From assembly GCA_002309015.1 (NCBI GenBank), contig DBWM01000045.1, forward strand, positions 63,292 to 90,015: a stretch of DNA of 26,724 nucleotides, written 5' to 3'. This stretch comes from Myxococcales bacterium UBA1238 (GTDB lineage: Bacteria; Myxococcota_A; Bradymonadia; UBA7976; UBA1532). The translations under genes and the position numbers were made by a program. This document shows positions 7,016 through 15,715 of this stretch, in pieces. The number at the start of each line of letters is the position of its first letter. Position 1 is the first letter of the stretch. The notes beneath the pieces are model-generated. The model made no database searches, was not told where the DNA came from, and saw nothing but the letters and a program-made list of their open reading frames with translations.

Positions 7016-8392
7016 ATGCAAATGCATTTGATTGTGACGCGCGTACAAATTGTCTTTTTTTATGTAGTTATAACGTTTTTGATGCTGCCGCAAGCGAGCG
7101 CGCAATTGTCGTTGCCGGTCGTGTACTTAAATCCATTGCAGTCCGACACGAAGTCGGAAAGTGAGGCGTTGACTCAAAAACTGGATGAAGAGATCCGAAA
7201 ATCGCTCAAACAAAGTGTTCGTTTTGATGAATCAGAGAGCATCATTTTACGGGCCAATCAACAGCATTATTGGATGCAGCAGGCGGATCAGTTCAAAGCG
7301 ACAGGACGGCAAGCGCTTTTGAACGGCCAGGGGGAAGAGGCCATCCAGTCTTTGAACGAAGCGCTGTCACTTTATACAAAACATCTCATTTTGCTTCAGC
7401 GAACCGAGGCGATAACCGAAACGCTGATCAGTTTGGGGGAAGCGTGCTTACAGCAGCGGCGCATCGAGGATGCCAGGGCGTATTTTGCGAAGGCTGCAGT
7501 CCTGCTTCCAGGTGAATCCACCTTAAAATTGCTTTCGCCCGGAGCTTTAGCGCTCTTTCAGGATGAGCGAAGCCAACTGCAGAAAAAAAAGCAGGGGATA
7601 CTTGAGATTACGACCGAGCCCGTTGGAGCGAGGGTGACGATTGACGGACGCGAATATCAACCCACGCCCGTACGGATAACGGATTTGATGGCCGGCGAGC
7701 ATTATGTGCGGTTGAGCTCGGATCCTATGGCTGAAGCCATCAAAATCGAGCTTCAAAGCGGCAAAAAATCGAAGCTGAAAGTGGATTTAAACCGTTCCAA
7801 GCGGATGATTGTGGTGGATGTCGATCACTCGGCTTCCGTTCAGGCCGCACTTCTCGCGCAACAGGGTTTTTTTGATGAGCGCTTTCAAAAAGCCTGCGCC
7901 CAGGTGGCTCAGGATAGCCAGGCGCAATATGTGGTGGTGGGACATGTGGCCTTTGCCGAGCAACGGAACGATTTCGTTTTCAGATCATACGTTTACGATG
8001 CTCGCATTCGGAAGACCGTGGCTTTAAAGGAACGGCGCCTCAGTAATGAGTTCCAGGCTCACAAGGAGGCTTATGCGCTTTTGGGCGAAGTGGAGCAGGT
8101 GATCATGCAGTTTCCTGAATCGCGCGCGCTCAGCGGTCAGGTTACGCTGCCCCCCATCGACACGCCTTTGCCGAATCCGGAGCCCGCAGATCAGTCATCA
8201 GCGCTTGAGGAACCGGAGCCGATTCAAATTGAAGAGGACGAACCTCAGGCGAAAGAAACGCGTTGGTATCAGTCCTGGTGGTTTGTGACCGCCACGAGCC
8301 TGGTTGTGATCGGAGGCGTAGCTGTCGGTGGGTATTTCTTGCTCTCACAAGAAGAGGAAAAGCGGGCTTCTAAGCTGCTTGTGGAGTGGTAA
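7016..8392 (+). CDS. Exported PEGA-domain protein with TPR-like region and C-terminal membrane helix
   Basis: I choose the ATG at 7016 (458 residues) because it leads directly into a signal peptide ending ASA-Q at about residue 29; the frame is open further upstream but encodes polar residues there. Residues about 90-170 form TPR-like helices (ALLNGQGEEAIQSLNEAL and ACLQQRRIEDARAYFAKA). A PEGA domain follows at about 194-258 (GILEITTEPVGARVTIDG, then PTPVRITDLMAGEHYVRL). Residues about 262-360 form an alpha/beta segment, then comes a Pro/Glu-rich linker. One transmembrane helix (about 420-441) is close to the C-terminus, after a WYQSWWF motif. PEGA domains occur in surface and cell-wall-linked proteins; the exact role is unknown. 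It is one base from the next gene. Confidence 0.82.
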   Translation: MQMHLIVTRVQIVFFYVVITFLMLPQASAQLSLPVVYLNPLQSDTKSESEALTQKLDEEIRKSLKQSVRFDESESIILRANQQHYWMQQADQFKATGRQALLNGQGEEAIQSLNEALSLYTKHLILLQRTEAITETLISLGEACLQQRRIEDARAYFAKAAVLLPGESTLKLLSPGALALFQDERSQLQKKKQGILEITTEPVGARVTIDGREYQPTPVRITDLMAGEHYVRLSSDPMAEAIKIELQSGKKSKLKVDLNRSKRMIVVDVDHSASVQAALLAQQGFFDERFQKACAQVAQDSQAQYVVVGHVAFAEQRNDFVFRSYVYDARIRKTVALKERRLSNEFQAHKEAYALLGEVEQVIMQFPESRALSGQVTLPPIDTPLPNPEPADQSSALEEPEPIQIEEDEPQAKETRWYQSWWFVTATSLVVIGGVAVGGYFLLSQEEEKRASKLLVEW

Positions 8393-8393
8393 A

Positions 8394-9953
8394 ATGAAGA
8401 AAATGAGTTTACTGTGGCTCCTTGGCTTGCTTTATGCTTGCGATTCTGAAGAAGAAGTCTATTTAAATGTCGAGATTTACACAAAGGAAGGAGAGCTTCA
8501 CTCTTATTTGGATCCTTCAAAAAACAAAGCTCAATTCATCGATTTTGCAATTTATGATCGGGATCGCGAAGCGCTTTCAGATTGGTCGACGCAGCCCATC
8601 GCTGAAAAAAATGCCATCGTCAAGGTGCCAGGCTGGGGAAATAAGCAGCTTTTTGTAGCGGGTCGCTCCGAAGAGGGAGCGGTCTTCTGGGGCGCTTCTG
8701 TGCCTTTTCAATGGCCTGAGGATTTTAAAAAAAAGCTGCGTATCAGCATTGGTCGGCCGAATCACATAGAGAGCAATGCGGGTTATCAGACGCCCGGGGA
8801 TTTATCGGAGTTTCGCTTTGGCGCTTCGATCACCTCTTTACCCGACGGTCGGGTGTTGGTTGCGGGGGGTTATTGTCAGAATGATAGGCCCTGCAATACG
8901 ATGGAGCTTTTTGAGCCTCAGACCAATGATTTTAGGACGCTCAGTGTGACGCTGGATGTCGCTCGCGCGGCGCATAGCGCGACCTTGCTCGATGATCAAA
9001 CGATTTTGTTTGTAGGAGGAACAGAGACGCCTTCCAAGCAAGCGGCTCTGCTTCAGCTTAAGGACTGGAGCTGGAAATCTATTGATTTTAATGGAGATAC
9101 GCTTTTTGAACATCAAGCGGTTTCTCTGCCCGACGGCTCTGTGCTGCTCGCAGGTGGGCTTAAGAGCCTGCTCAGCAACGACGGTCAGGCGGCTTATTCG
9201 ACAGGGGTTTATCGGTATCTGCCAGAGAGCAAATCTTTTGAGACTGTGGCGATAGGGGGGCAGGGCGATGCGGTTTCAGGGGAAGGCGATTCGGAAGGAA
9301 GCTTTTCCCGGAAGCAGTTTACGTTATTAAAGCTGTCTGATGGTGCCGTCGCGATCGGTGGTGTCAATCAAAGCAATACGCCGCTCAAATCCTGCGTTTT
9401 GTTTCAGTTAAATCAGGGCTCCCTTCAAACAAACTGGGTTGAAAACTGTTTAAATTCAGGGCGTTATGCACATGCTGCCGTTGAGGATTTGGAAGGTGAT
9501 ATCGTAGTGATCGGTGGTTATAAAGATGGAGACAGGCATGAAGTGGGGGATTTTGAGAGGCTGAGCATCCAAGGAAATGCGCTGGTAAACAAAGGGGTTC
9601 AATCGCTGGTGAATGTGGGCGGTGAGTTGACAGCGGATTTGCTTTTTGATGGTTCCATTCTTTTGCTGGGTGGTCGCTCAGCGGCCGGAGAATCCAAAAA
9701 TGCGATGCGCATCATGCCTCAAAAGGAGGGAGAAGATTCTCAGCATGTTGAGAACGTACATATGGGGCTCTACCGGTCGCGCTACGGTCATTCCACAGTC
9801 CGTCTGCCTAATTATAACCTGTTGATTTTAAATGGTTTCCACAATTTAAAGCCCAGCAAACTCGTGGAGCAGTATTTCCCTGAGGTGAGAGAGCTCATCG
9901 ATTGTGCGAATAATCGGTGTTTAAAGGATTTTGATGAAAGGAGTGAGCGCTGA
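8394..9953 (+). CDS. Kelch-type beta-propeller lipoprotein
   Basis: The ATG at 8394 lies one base after the PEGA gene's stop, with GGAG at 8382-8385, and gives 519 residues; an in-frame ATG at 8403 is an alternative. Lipobox LYAC places the lipidated Cys at residue 16. After an N-terminal domain of about 120 residues there are at least six Kelch-like blades, recognisable by repeated LPDGRVLVAGG, DDQTILFVGG, LPDGSVLLAGG, DGAVAIGG, GDIVVIGG and DGSILLLGG strands, with intervening RAAHSATLL and RYAHAAV motifs. This predicts a periplasmic or surface-exposed propeller that binds a partner or glycan. No catalytic residues can be assigned. It is probably co-transcribed with the PEGA gene. Confidence 0.85.
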   Translation: MKKMSLLWLLGLLYACDSEEEVYLNVEIYTKEGELHSYLDPSKNKAQFIDFAIYDRDREALSDWSTQPIAEKNAIVKVPGWGNKQLFVAGRSEEGAVFWGASVPFQWPEDFKKKLRISIGRPNHIESNAGYQTPGDLSEFRFGASITSLPDGRVLVAGGYCQNDRPCNTMELFEPQTNDFRTLSVTLDVARAAHSATLLDDQTILFVGGTETPSKQAALLQLKDWSWKSIDFNGDTLFEHQAVSLPDGSVLLAGGLKSLLSNDGQAAYSTGVYRYLPESKSFETVAIGGQGDAVSGEGDSEGSFSRKQFTLLKLSDGAVAIGGVNQSNTPLKSCVLFQLNQGSLQTNWVENCLNSGRYAHAAVEDLEGDIVVIGGYKDGDRHEVGDFERLSIQGNALVNKGVQSLVNVGGELTADLLFDGSILLLGGRSAAGESKNAMRIMPQKEGEDSQHVENVHMGLYRSRYGHSTVRLPNYNLLILNGFHNLKPSKLVEQYFPEVRELIDCANNRCLKDFDERSER

Positions 9954-9958
9954 GCGCT
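9946..9958. repeat. 13-bp perfect palindrome at the junction of two convergent genes
   Basis: AGCGCT, G, AGCGCT spans the end of the Kelch gene and touches the stop codon of the transposase remnant. It has no T-tract, so it is not a typical terminator. It may be a remnant of an insertion event or chance. Confidence 0.4.
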
Positions 9959-11025
9959 TAACCCTGCTGGGCAGTTTGGTCGTAATGGCTGATGGGGTTG
10001 CGGGAGCGATCTTTGAGATCATCCGACTGAAAACGCTTGATGGTGCGGGCAGTTGAACGGGTGCCATCCTTATGCAGGGTGAGGCAGCGATCGCTCAGGC
10101 TGCATTGGGAGCAGTCTTTGCTGCGGTAGCGTCTGCAGGCGGGGGAGGTTCCCTGAGGTTTTAAGGCGCATTCAAAGATGAGCATGCGGCCGTTGGGGCA
10201 GTAATAACAATCCAGCATCGAGTCGTAAACGAACGCCGTCTTGCTGATGCGCTTCATCGCGGGATCGCTGTGCGATTGCGGAGCTGCGCTCTTGGGATTC
10301 ATAGAGGGGCGCGTTGTGGAGCCTGAAGGTAAAGAGCGCAGGCGATCCTTGTATTGCTGAATTTGCTTTTTAAGTTCAGGAGTTGCCTTGCGTTTGGCCT
10401 CCTGGGTCAGCTCGCTTAATTCCTTTTCGAGGAAGTTGCGCTCGATGCAATGCCAGGCACTGAGCGTCGATTGCAGGTCGAATTCATCTTTGGACGGCAG
10501 GTTTTCTTTGGGAATATTTGTAATAATACTCTTAATGAGATCGGCGTTTAAGTCCTTGATATGGCGCTGTAAAAACTTGTTCAAGACCTCGGGTGTGGGC
10601 ATGCAGCCTCCGCCCAGCCACCAGGCGCGCAAATCGATGCGTGCCATCGTGTGGATCTGGCTCAAATGGGTATGCCCGGTCATGACACCTAAAATGATGA
10701 GGCCCAAAATCGAAGCGGGATGCGTGCTGCCGTGGACGCGCGCTCTTTTGGGGTAGCGCTCCAAAAAAGAATCTAAATTATAGCTCTTTAATGCGTGATA
10801 CAGATCGACCACCCAGTGAGCACATTGAGTGATGAGCGATCCAAGCTTAAATTCCCGGCCTGCGGAATTTCGACCGATGGGTACATCATCCCAGGGTTCA
10901 AAAGGCTTGAAATAATCGCGCATTACGGAATCGTAATCGAGCGATTCTGAGTTCTTGCCAGCCTCACTCTCTAAATCGCATTCCGAAACCATTGAGCGAA
11001 CAGACTGAGAATTTTCTTTGATCAT
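9958..11025 (-). CDS. IS1182-type transposase remnant lacking the catalytic core
   Basis: The ATG at 11025 follows AAAGGTG on the minus strand and gives 355 residues; a TTG at 11052 would add nine. The N-terminal part has the IS1182/DUF772-type transposase pattern (YPKRARVHGSTHPASILGLI, LSQIHTMARIDLRAWWLGGG, LNKFLQRHIKDLNADLIKSI). Later the Cys-rich block is clear (FVYDSMLDCYYCPNGRML, then YRSKDCSQCSLSDRCL and TARTIKRFQSDDLKDR). The stretch that should lie between them, holding the central DDE acidic residues and the Asp-Ala-Gly-Tyr-type motif, is missing. The segment after DDLKDR, normally an Arg-Lys-x-x-Val-Glu-Pro-Val-Phe block with the last Glu, is replaced by an unrelated short tail. It should therefore be inactive. 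No terminal inverted repeats or target duplication were found. Confidence 0.7.
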   Translation of the reverse strand: MIKENSQSVRSMVSECDLESEAGKNSESLDYDSVMRDYFKPFEPWDDVPIGRNSAGREFKLGSLITQCAHWVVDLYHALKSYNLDSFLERYPKRARVHGSTHPASILGLIILGVMTGHTHLSQIHTMARIDLRAWWLGGGCMPTPEVLNKFLQRHIKDLNADLIKSIITNIPKENLPSKDEFDLQSTLSAWHCIERNFLEKELSELTQEAKRKATPELKKQIQQYKDRLRSLPSGSTTRPSMNPKSAAPQSHSDPAMKRISKTAFVYDSMLDCYYCPNGRMLIFECALKPQGTSPACRRYRSKDCSQCSLSDRCLTLHKDGTRSTARTIKRFQSDDLKDRSRNPISHYDQTAQQG

Positions 11026-11091
11026 ATTTTTTATAGCACCTTTTCGATTCAAGTATCATCGATGAATCAAAGGAAAGCGTCAACAAGAATG

Positions 11092-12132
11092 TCACGGCTT
11101 CTGACAAAGTTGCCATACGCGAAAACGCGTGGTCTCGCAGATGAGATGAGCGGAGTCAAAATGAGGTTGAAACAGCTGCTCTGCGGGAATCTGGCGTTGA
11201 ACCACAAACCAGAGCTGACCCTCTGGATTGAGATGTGCGGGCGCTTGTTCGATCAGGCGCTTCAGGATGGTCAAATCCTCGGATTTTCCAAAATGGATGG
11301 GCGGATTTGAGGCAATCAGGTCAAACCTTGCCTGAAGAGAGGATAAACTGTCATATCCGTAAGTCGTGATGGGGCAAGCTAAATTCTGCTTTGTGGCCAA
11401 TAAGGCAACAGCGTCCGGATCCAGGGCTGAAATCTGCAGGTGAGGGGCGAGCTGATGCAGCGCTGCCGCGATGACGCCGGTTCCGCAGCCGTAATCCAAA
11501 GCCGTTTGCTTTAAAGGCGCGGATTTGAGCGCATCGAGCAGTAACGCGGTCGCTTCATCAAGTCCACCTTGCGCAAAGAGGCCCGGATAGCTGCACCAGG
11601 CCCGGGGTTGTTGATAGAGCGTGATCGAGAGATGCTGTTTAAACTGATCGATTGTGGAACGAATGGGTTCTGAAATCGGGCAGAAAAGGACGCGTCCATG
11701 TTTGCGGGCGGTGATCGTTTCAATCTGTGACAAAAGCGGATTTGAGGCGACCGAGCGGATGCCTTCGTCGTTTTGCCCATAAATCACTAGGCTGCCGCCC
11801 TGGGGCGAGAGTTGAGAAATTGCGGCTTTAAGGGCAAATTGGAACGCTTCCCGACTCTTGGAGAGGCGAAGGGTGATCGCGTCAAAAGGGCCGTCACTGG
11901 GCCAGATTTGCCCCGTGCGATCTCCGTAAGTCATGCGGTGCCATTCAGAAACGGTGGCGATTTGAGAGAGTCTGACGCTCACTTTGCCCGTAGGATCGTC
12001 CACCACGAGGGCATGTTTCAATTTCCATTGTGATTGCTCTAAAAGCAGATCAATGCCAAAGATCGCCTGTTCGGCAACCTCCATTTCACGCAAAAGACCT
12101 GCTCCGCAATGCAATCGATGTGAAGGATTCAT
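11092..12132 (-). CDS. RsmC/RlmG-type rRNA (guanine-N2) methyltransferase
   Basis: 346 residues, the usual length of RsmC (16S G1207) and close to RlmG (23S G1835). As in that family, an N-terminal half resembling a degenerate methyltransferase fold is followed by the catalytic half. The catalytic half has the family signature SYPGLFAQGGLDEATALLL (about 181-199), the SAM-binding motif DYGCGTG (213-219), an acidic ALDPDAVAL motif (236-244) and the amino-methyltransferase motif NPPIH (276-280). The C-terminal TRFRVWQL strand also fits. It should use S-adenosylmethionine to methylate a guanine in rRNA. Which rRNA position is modified cannot be told from sequence reading, so I leave the symbol empty. 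Its ATG overlaps the TGA of the upstream lipoprotein gene (ATGA), an unexpected partner. Confidence 0.85.
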   Translation of the reverse strand: MNPSHRLHCGAGLLREMEVAEQAIFGIDLLLEQSQWKLKHALVVDDPTGKVSVRLSQIATVSEWHRMTYGDRTGQIWPSDGPFDAITLRLSKSREAFQFALKAAISQLSPQGGSLVIYGQNDEGIRSVASNPLLSQIETITARKHGRVLFCPISEPIRSTIDQFKQHLSITLYQQPRAWCSYPGLFAQGGLDEATALLLDALKSAPLKQTALDYGCGTGVIAAALHQLAPHLQISALDPDAVALLATKQNLACPITTYGYDSLSSLQARFDLIASNPPIHFGKSEDLTILKRLIEQAPAHLNPEGQLWFVVQRQIPAEQLFQPHFDSAHLICETTRFRVWQLCQKP

Positions 12133-13715
12133 GGACAGTAAACCTGTGTGATCGAAAGGGTTTGGTTGTCGAGCTGTGCAAATTTGAGCTGTTGTAACTC
12201 ATGAAAATCAAAGGCAAATAGATTGTTTTGACCGTTCCCCCAAAGCGGAGACAGGGGGATAGGCAAGGGTTCGTTATAGGTTGAGAGATAGATAGGTGCG
12301 AATGGATTCCATAAGACCCATGCGTGAGAGGTCTGTGAAAGGATCAGCGGATCAGCATTGTTTAAAGGCTTTTTGATGGCTTTTCCCGACAAGGACGCCT
12401 GTTGACGGATGACATTAAACGCAAAATGCGCGGCAAAAAGCTCTCCCTGCTCTGAGCCGACAGCCAATAAGTGATAAGTATTGGCTTTTAAGGCCAGCTG
12501 GATTTGATCGAGTGCAAGGTTTTGGTCAAAAGCGACCTCAGTTTCCGTGATTTTTGTGAGTAAATTGTCGGCGTCATTCAATTGATAAACGAGCAACTTG
12601 AATGAATCTAACTGGTTGAAAACTAAAAAGAAATATTGATCCTGAATGAGGGCATCAAACAGCGCTTCCTGCGGGATTTGAGCGTAGGGGATCGGGATCG
12701 CTGAGGTTTCGGGCTGAGTTAAAGACTTTAAATAGAGTGTTGAGCTGTTCTGTGGAGCATACAGAAGCAGGCCATTTTGGGGCAAAAGGGTAAACCGGCG
12801 AATCGAGGCGAGCTCAAATGCAGGCTGAAATGCGCGCGTGCTGATGCTGAACGCACCCATTTTCAGCTCATTTTCGGTTTGCCACAAAGCGACGAGCGCT
12901 TCTCCCTGAGCGAGCAATTTCAAATGCGGGTTGGGAGCCGGTGAATCGTTGAGCTGAGCGCAGTCGGGTGAACGATCTGGTGCAGTTGTATTCAGCATAC
13001 AGATCTGTTCTTGAGTGAGCCAGGCAAACCAGTTTTCGTGCAAAGCAAAATCGGCGATATTTTCAGATGTTGGGAGTAAAAACGTCTGTTCATTGGTCTT
13101 TCGGCAGGTGAACAGATCGGATGAGATCAGTTCATCGATCGGTGTCATCTTACCATGAAAACAGATCGAAGTTTGCCCATCCACTGAATGCTGTGCGGGC
13201 ATATCATCGGTGAGTCCGTTGCAGTCGTTATCATATTGATCGCAGATTTCCTGTTGAATCTGGGTCTGCTGGCAGGATGCATAATAGTGATTTTCAGCGC
13301 AGAGAAAGAGACCTGGCAAGCTGCAGGAGATGAGACCTTGTGTGAAGTCTAACTGGCAGCTTTGGTTGAGTTCTCTAAAATCTTCGTCTGTGAGTCCGTC
13401 GTTGTCATTATCGATGCCATCGCAGAATTCTTGAATGAAAACATCATCGTTCGGGATTTCAGCGTCCTGAGTTGCATCGCCGTCGGGTTTGACATCGCCG
13501 TCAGAGAGGGCATCTGTTTCTGTTTGAGCGTCGTCGGAGTCGGGTGGATTCTGTTGTGAAGCATCGGCTGAAGGCATGCTGGAATCTGCTGATACATCCG
13601 GAGTTGGAATGCAGATTCCATCCAGGCAAAGCGGGCAGTCGCCGAAGCAGTCGTCAGAGACTTCGGGCATACAGGCAGAGAGCAGACATGCCATCAAAAT
13701 GCTTTTGAATCGCAT
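12129..13715 (-). CDS. Lipoprotein with MopE-type metal-binding motifs
   Basis: 528 residues; ATG at 13715 with AAGGGA upstream. Lipobox LSAC puts the lipidated cysteine at residue 15. A short Cys-rich segment (CFGDCPLCLDGIC) and an Asp/Ser/Ala-rich stalk (about 40-92) follow. Two MopE-type motifs are then seen: FCDGIDNDNDGLTDED (97-112) and ICDQYDNDCNGLTDD (157-171). In such motifs, common in Myxococcota surface proteins, the Asp/Asn residues are thought to bind metal, probably calcium. The remaining 350 residues contain recurring beta-strand hairpins (for example FTLLPQNGLLLYAP and YHLLAVGSEQGELFA) and may form a propeller. It is 17 bases downstream of a paralogous lipoprotein gene and overlaps the rRNA methyltransferase gene by four bases. 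Confidence 0.85.
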   Translation of the reverse strand: MRFKSILMACLLSACMPEVSDDCFGDCPLCLDGICIPTPDVSADSSMPSADASQQNPPDSDDAQTETDALSDGDVKPDGDATQDAEIPNDDVFIQEFCDGIDNDNDGLTDEDFRELNQSCQLDFTQGLISCSLPGLFLCAENHYYASCQQTQIQQEICDQYDNDCNGLTDDMPAQHSVDGQTSICFHGKMTPIDELISSDLFTCRKTNEQTFLLPTSENIADFALHENWFAWLTQEQICMLNTTAPDRSPDCAQLNDSPAPNPHLKLLAQGEALVALWQTENELKMGAFSISTRAFQPAFELASIRRFTLLPQNGLLLYAPQNSSTLYLKSLTQPETSAIPIPYAQIPQEALFDALIQDQYFFLVFNQLDSFKLLVYQLNDADNLLTKITETEVAFDQNLALDQIQLALKANTYHLLAVGSEQGELFAAHFAFNVIRQQASLSGKAIKKPLNNADPLILSQTSHAWVLWNPFAPIYLSTYNEPLPIPLSPLWGNGQNNLFAFDFHELQQLKFAQLDNQTLSITQVYCP

Positions 13716-13732
13716 ACGTTCCCTTGCTCAGT

Positions 13733-15598
13733 TTACTTGCAAGGGATTGTTAAATCCAAAAGTTCGCCATTGTAAAGGGTGAGAAGATGTGGCGATAAAG
13801 TTTCTGCGGTGGATTGCAAAACGCCTTCGCAATCCAATGTGAATGCAGGATGCGGAACGCGATGAAACTGTCGGTCAAAAAAGACTGCGGTCAGCTGATT
13901 TGATGGATTTAACCCAAAGACCGTATAGCCATTTCCGGCTTCGGATGGCTGAATCTGAATGGGACTGCTGGCAGGAAAAGGCAGCTGCAGGTCAAACTTT
14001 TGAATGCCGGACGCGGATTGAGAGAGATTCGACACCATCGAGATCCATCGAAATTCCTGTTGATTTTCAGCAGATTGCGCATCCTGGCTCTCGGCAGTCT
14101 GTGCGATCGGAGCGAGCATCGCAAAGAGGCCTTCCGCCTGGGTTGCTTCCGCCTGGGTTGCTTCCGCCTGGAATTCCTTTGTTTGCATGAAATGAGGGGC
14201 TCCATAAGACTGGATCTCTTGTGAAATGATCGATTCACCGATGCATGAGAGTCCCGTGTTAGACTGATCACTGGCTGTTACATGGTATTCAACCCATTTC
14301 TCCTGTAATTTTGCAATGATATGGAACAGTCCCTGAGCATCTGTCCAATGACTTAACGGGAGGGATGGATCTTGCAGATTGAGCGTCAGCGAGAGCGTTT
14401 TTGCGTTGCCGGAAGCTGAACCCATACTCTCTGATGTGATGTAATAGATCTCGATCCGATTTTCAAAATTGATGATGACGAAGAGATTGTCGCCCTGAGG
14501 TTGAAGCGAGATCCTTTGAGGAGCTGAATTGCGGGCATCGGGTCGATCGGTGTCTAAAGGAAAAATCTTATCGGTTCCGCTCGTATTTAAATCAGAAATT
14601 TGATGAATATAGAGACTGCTCTGCGTGCAGTCTGCCAGCCAGATGAATGTTTGCGAGGCTGCAACAGACAGCAGGTTTAATCTGTTTTGCGGCAATGCTT
14701 CGACTAACATCGGTTCTGAAGAAAAGTCTGTTAAGAAGACTGATGCATCTTGGGAGCCCAGTGCGTGCAGTTTTGACCTGAACGAAAAATATTGAATGGA
14801 CGAAGCCCCTGCTAAATAACTTGTGTCAAAATTCTCTTTATTTTCGCATGATTGGCAGGTGCGGTTGCAAAACGATTCGCTGTCATCGCTCGGCAGGGGA
14901 TACCAGTTTTCCTCGCATTCGTATGGTTCGCAGATGCCGTTTACACATTGTCCGATCGAGTGCTCATCACAATGGATCGAGTCTAACCCTTCGTCTGTTT
15001 CGCCATTACAGTCGTTGTCTTTGTTATCACAAATTTCTGCTGTCGGCTCTGGCCGCTGGGTGATATTGCAGACCGTTATACCGAGCGTACTGCAGGTCAT
15101 AAAGCCTGTCTGGCGGCATTCTCCGACGCCTTCGCCATTGGAACAGGCCTGACCTATCACCTGGACATAATTGTCATCGACGGTGCCGTTGCAGTTATCG
15201 TCCAGCCCATTGCAGGGATCTTCTGGGCGGGCAACGACTTCACCTACACATTTTTCGCTGCCATCTGCGCATCGCCATAAGATGCCGGATTTACAGATGC
15301 CTCTGTCTAACTGATCAGGGTTACCTGTAAAGCAGGAAGATTGCGTTGAAACACAGCCTTCCGGTCCACCGTCAGGCTCTGCATCTGTTTCTGCATCCGC
15401 CTGAGAATCGGCATGGGAGGCATCCGCGTCTGTCAGCTGAGCATCTTCGCCTGGGTACATGTCCGGTTGGTCTTCAGCCACGCAATAGCCCGCGAAGCAT
15501 TTTCCATGGGTGCATTCGCTGTCATCGTGACAGTCTTGCTCGATCGTTGGCATACAGGCAGTGAGAACAAACAGGCTCCAAAGAAATAGATATCTCAC
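13733..15598 (-). CDS. Lipoprotein with MopE-type metal-binding motifs, paralogue of the next gene
   Basis: 621 residues; the start is GTG at 15598 with AAGGAGTG upstream. Lipobox LTAC gives lipidated Cys15. Then come a Cys-rich segment (CHDDSECTHGKC...C), an Asp/Ala stalk (about 50-78), and a larger Cys-rich region containing two MopE-type motifs, PCNGLDDNCNGTVDD (128-142) and ICDNKDNDCNGETDE (189-203). Further cysteine pairs at 210-251 suggest disulfides in an oxidising, extracytoplasmic place. The last 350 residues have beta-strand character like the paralogue, with a tandem Gln-Ala-Glu-Ala-Thr insertion near 477-489. It is the first gene of the lipoprotein/lipoprotein/methyltransferase operon and is divergent from the flippase gene. 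Confidence 0.85.
   Translation of the reverse strand: MRYLFLWSLFVLTACMPTIEQDCHDDSECTHGKCFAGYCVAEDQPDMYPGEDAQLTDADASHADSQADAETDAEPDGGPEGCVSTQSSCFTGNPDQLDRGICKSGILWRCADGSEKCVGEVVARPEDPCNGLDDNCNGTVDDNYVQVIGQACSNGEGVGECRQTGFMTCSTLGITVCNITQRPEPTAEICDNKDNDCNGETDEGLDSIHCDEHSIGQCVNGICEPYECEENWYPLPSDDSESFCNRTCQSCENKENFDTSYLAGASSIQYFSFRSKLHALGSQDASVFLTDFSSEPMLVEALPQNRLNLLSVAASQTFIWLADCTQSSLYIHQISDLNTSGTDKIFPLDTDRPDARNSAPQRISLQPQGDNLFVIINFENRIEIYYITSESMGSASGNAKTLSLTLNLQDPSLPLSHWTDAQGLFHIIAKLQEKWVEYHVTASDQSNTGLSCIGESIISQEIQSYGAPHFMQTKEFQAEATQAEATQAEGLFAMLAPIAQTAESQDAQSAENQQEFRWISMVSNLSQSASGIQKFDLQLPFPASSPIQIQPSEAGNGYTVFGLNPSNQLTAVFFDRQFHRVPHPAFTLDCEGVLQSTAETLSPHLLTLYNGELLDLTIPCK
14132..14172. repeat. 15-bp tandem repeat inside a lipoprotein gene (2.7 copies)
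   Basis: The unit cttccgcctgggttg occurs at 14132-14146 and 14147-14161, with an 11-base partial third copy at 14162-14172. The copies are identical. The unit length keeps the reading frame and encodes a five-residue Ala/Glu/Thr/Gln repeat on the minus strand, so copy number can change without breaking the gene. Confidence 0.9.
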
Positions 15599-15637
15599 AA
15601 ATCACTCCTTGATATGAGCCATGGGGTCGACAAAAAA

Positions 15638-15667
15638 TAGACACCCAAAACGCTATATTCTTATACA
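15638..15667 (+). promoter_or_regulatory. Possible sigma-70-type promoter of the flippase/glycosyltransferase genes
   Basis: TAGACA (15638-15643) and TATACA (15662-15667) are spaced by 18 bases in the 117-base gap between divergent genes. They lie 48 bases before the GTG at 15716. The match is reasonable but untested. Confidence 0.35.
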
Positions 15668-15715
15668 TGGCATTTGATGTAAAGTGCAGCGTTTTGAGAA
15701 AGAAGCAGAGCCATC

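Noticed and set aside
9900..11091. Complete insertion sequence with terminal inverted repeats
   Set aside because: I compared the flanks of the transposase remnant by eye and found no matching inverted ends or target duplication.
11812..12033. Small plus-strand open frame inside the rRNA methyltransferase gene
   Set aside because: No ribosome binding site or recognisable sequence; shadow of the minus-strand gene.
14132..14172. Tandem repeat as a CRISPR array
   Set aside because: There are no spacers, the unit is only 15 bases, and it lies in frame in a gene.
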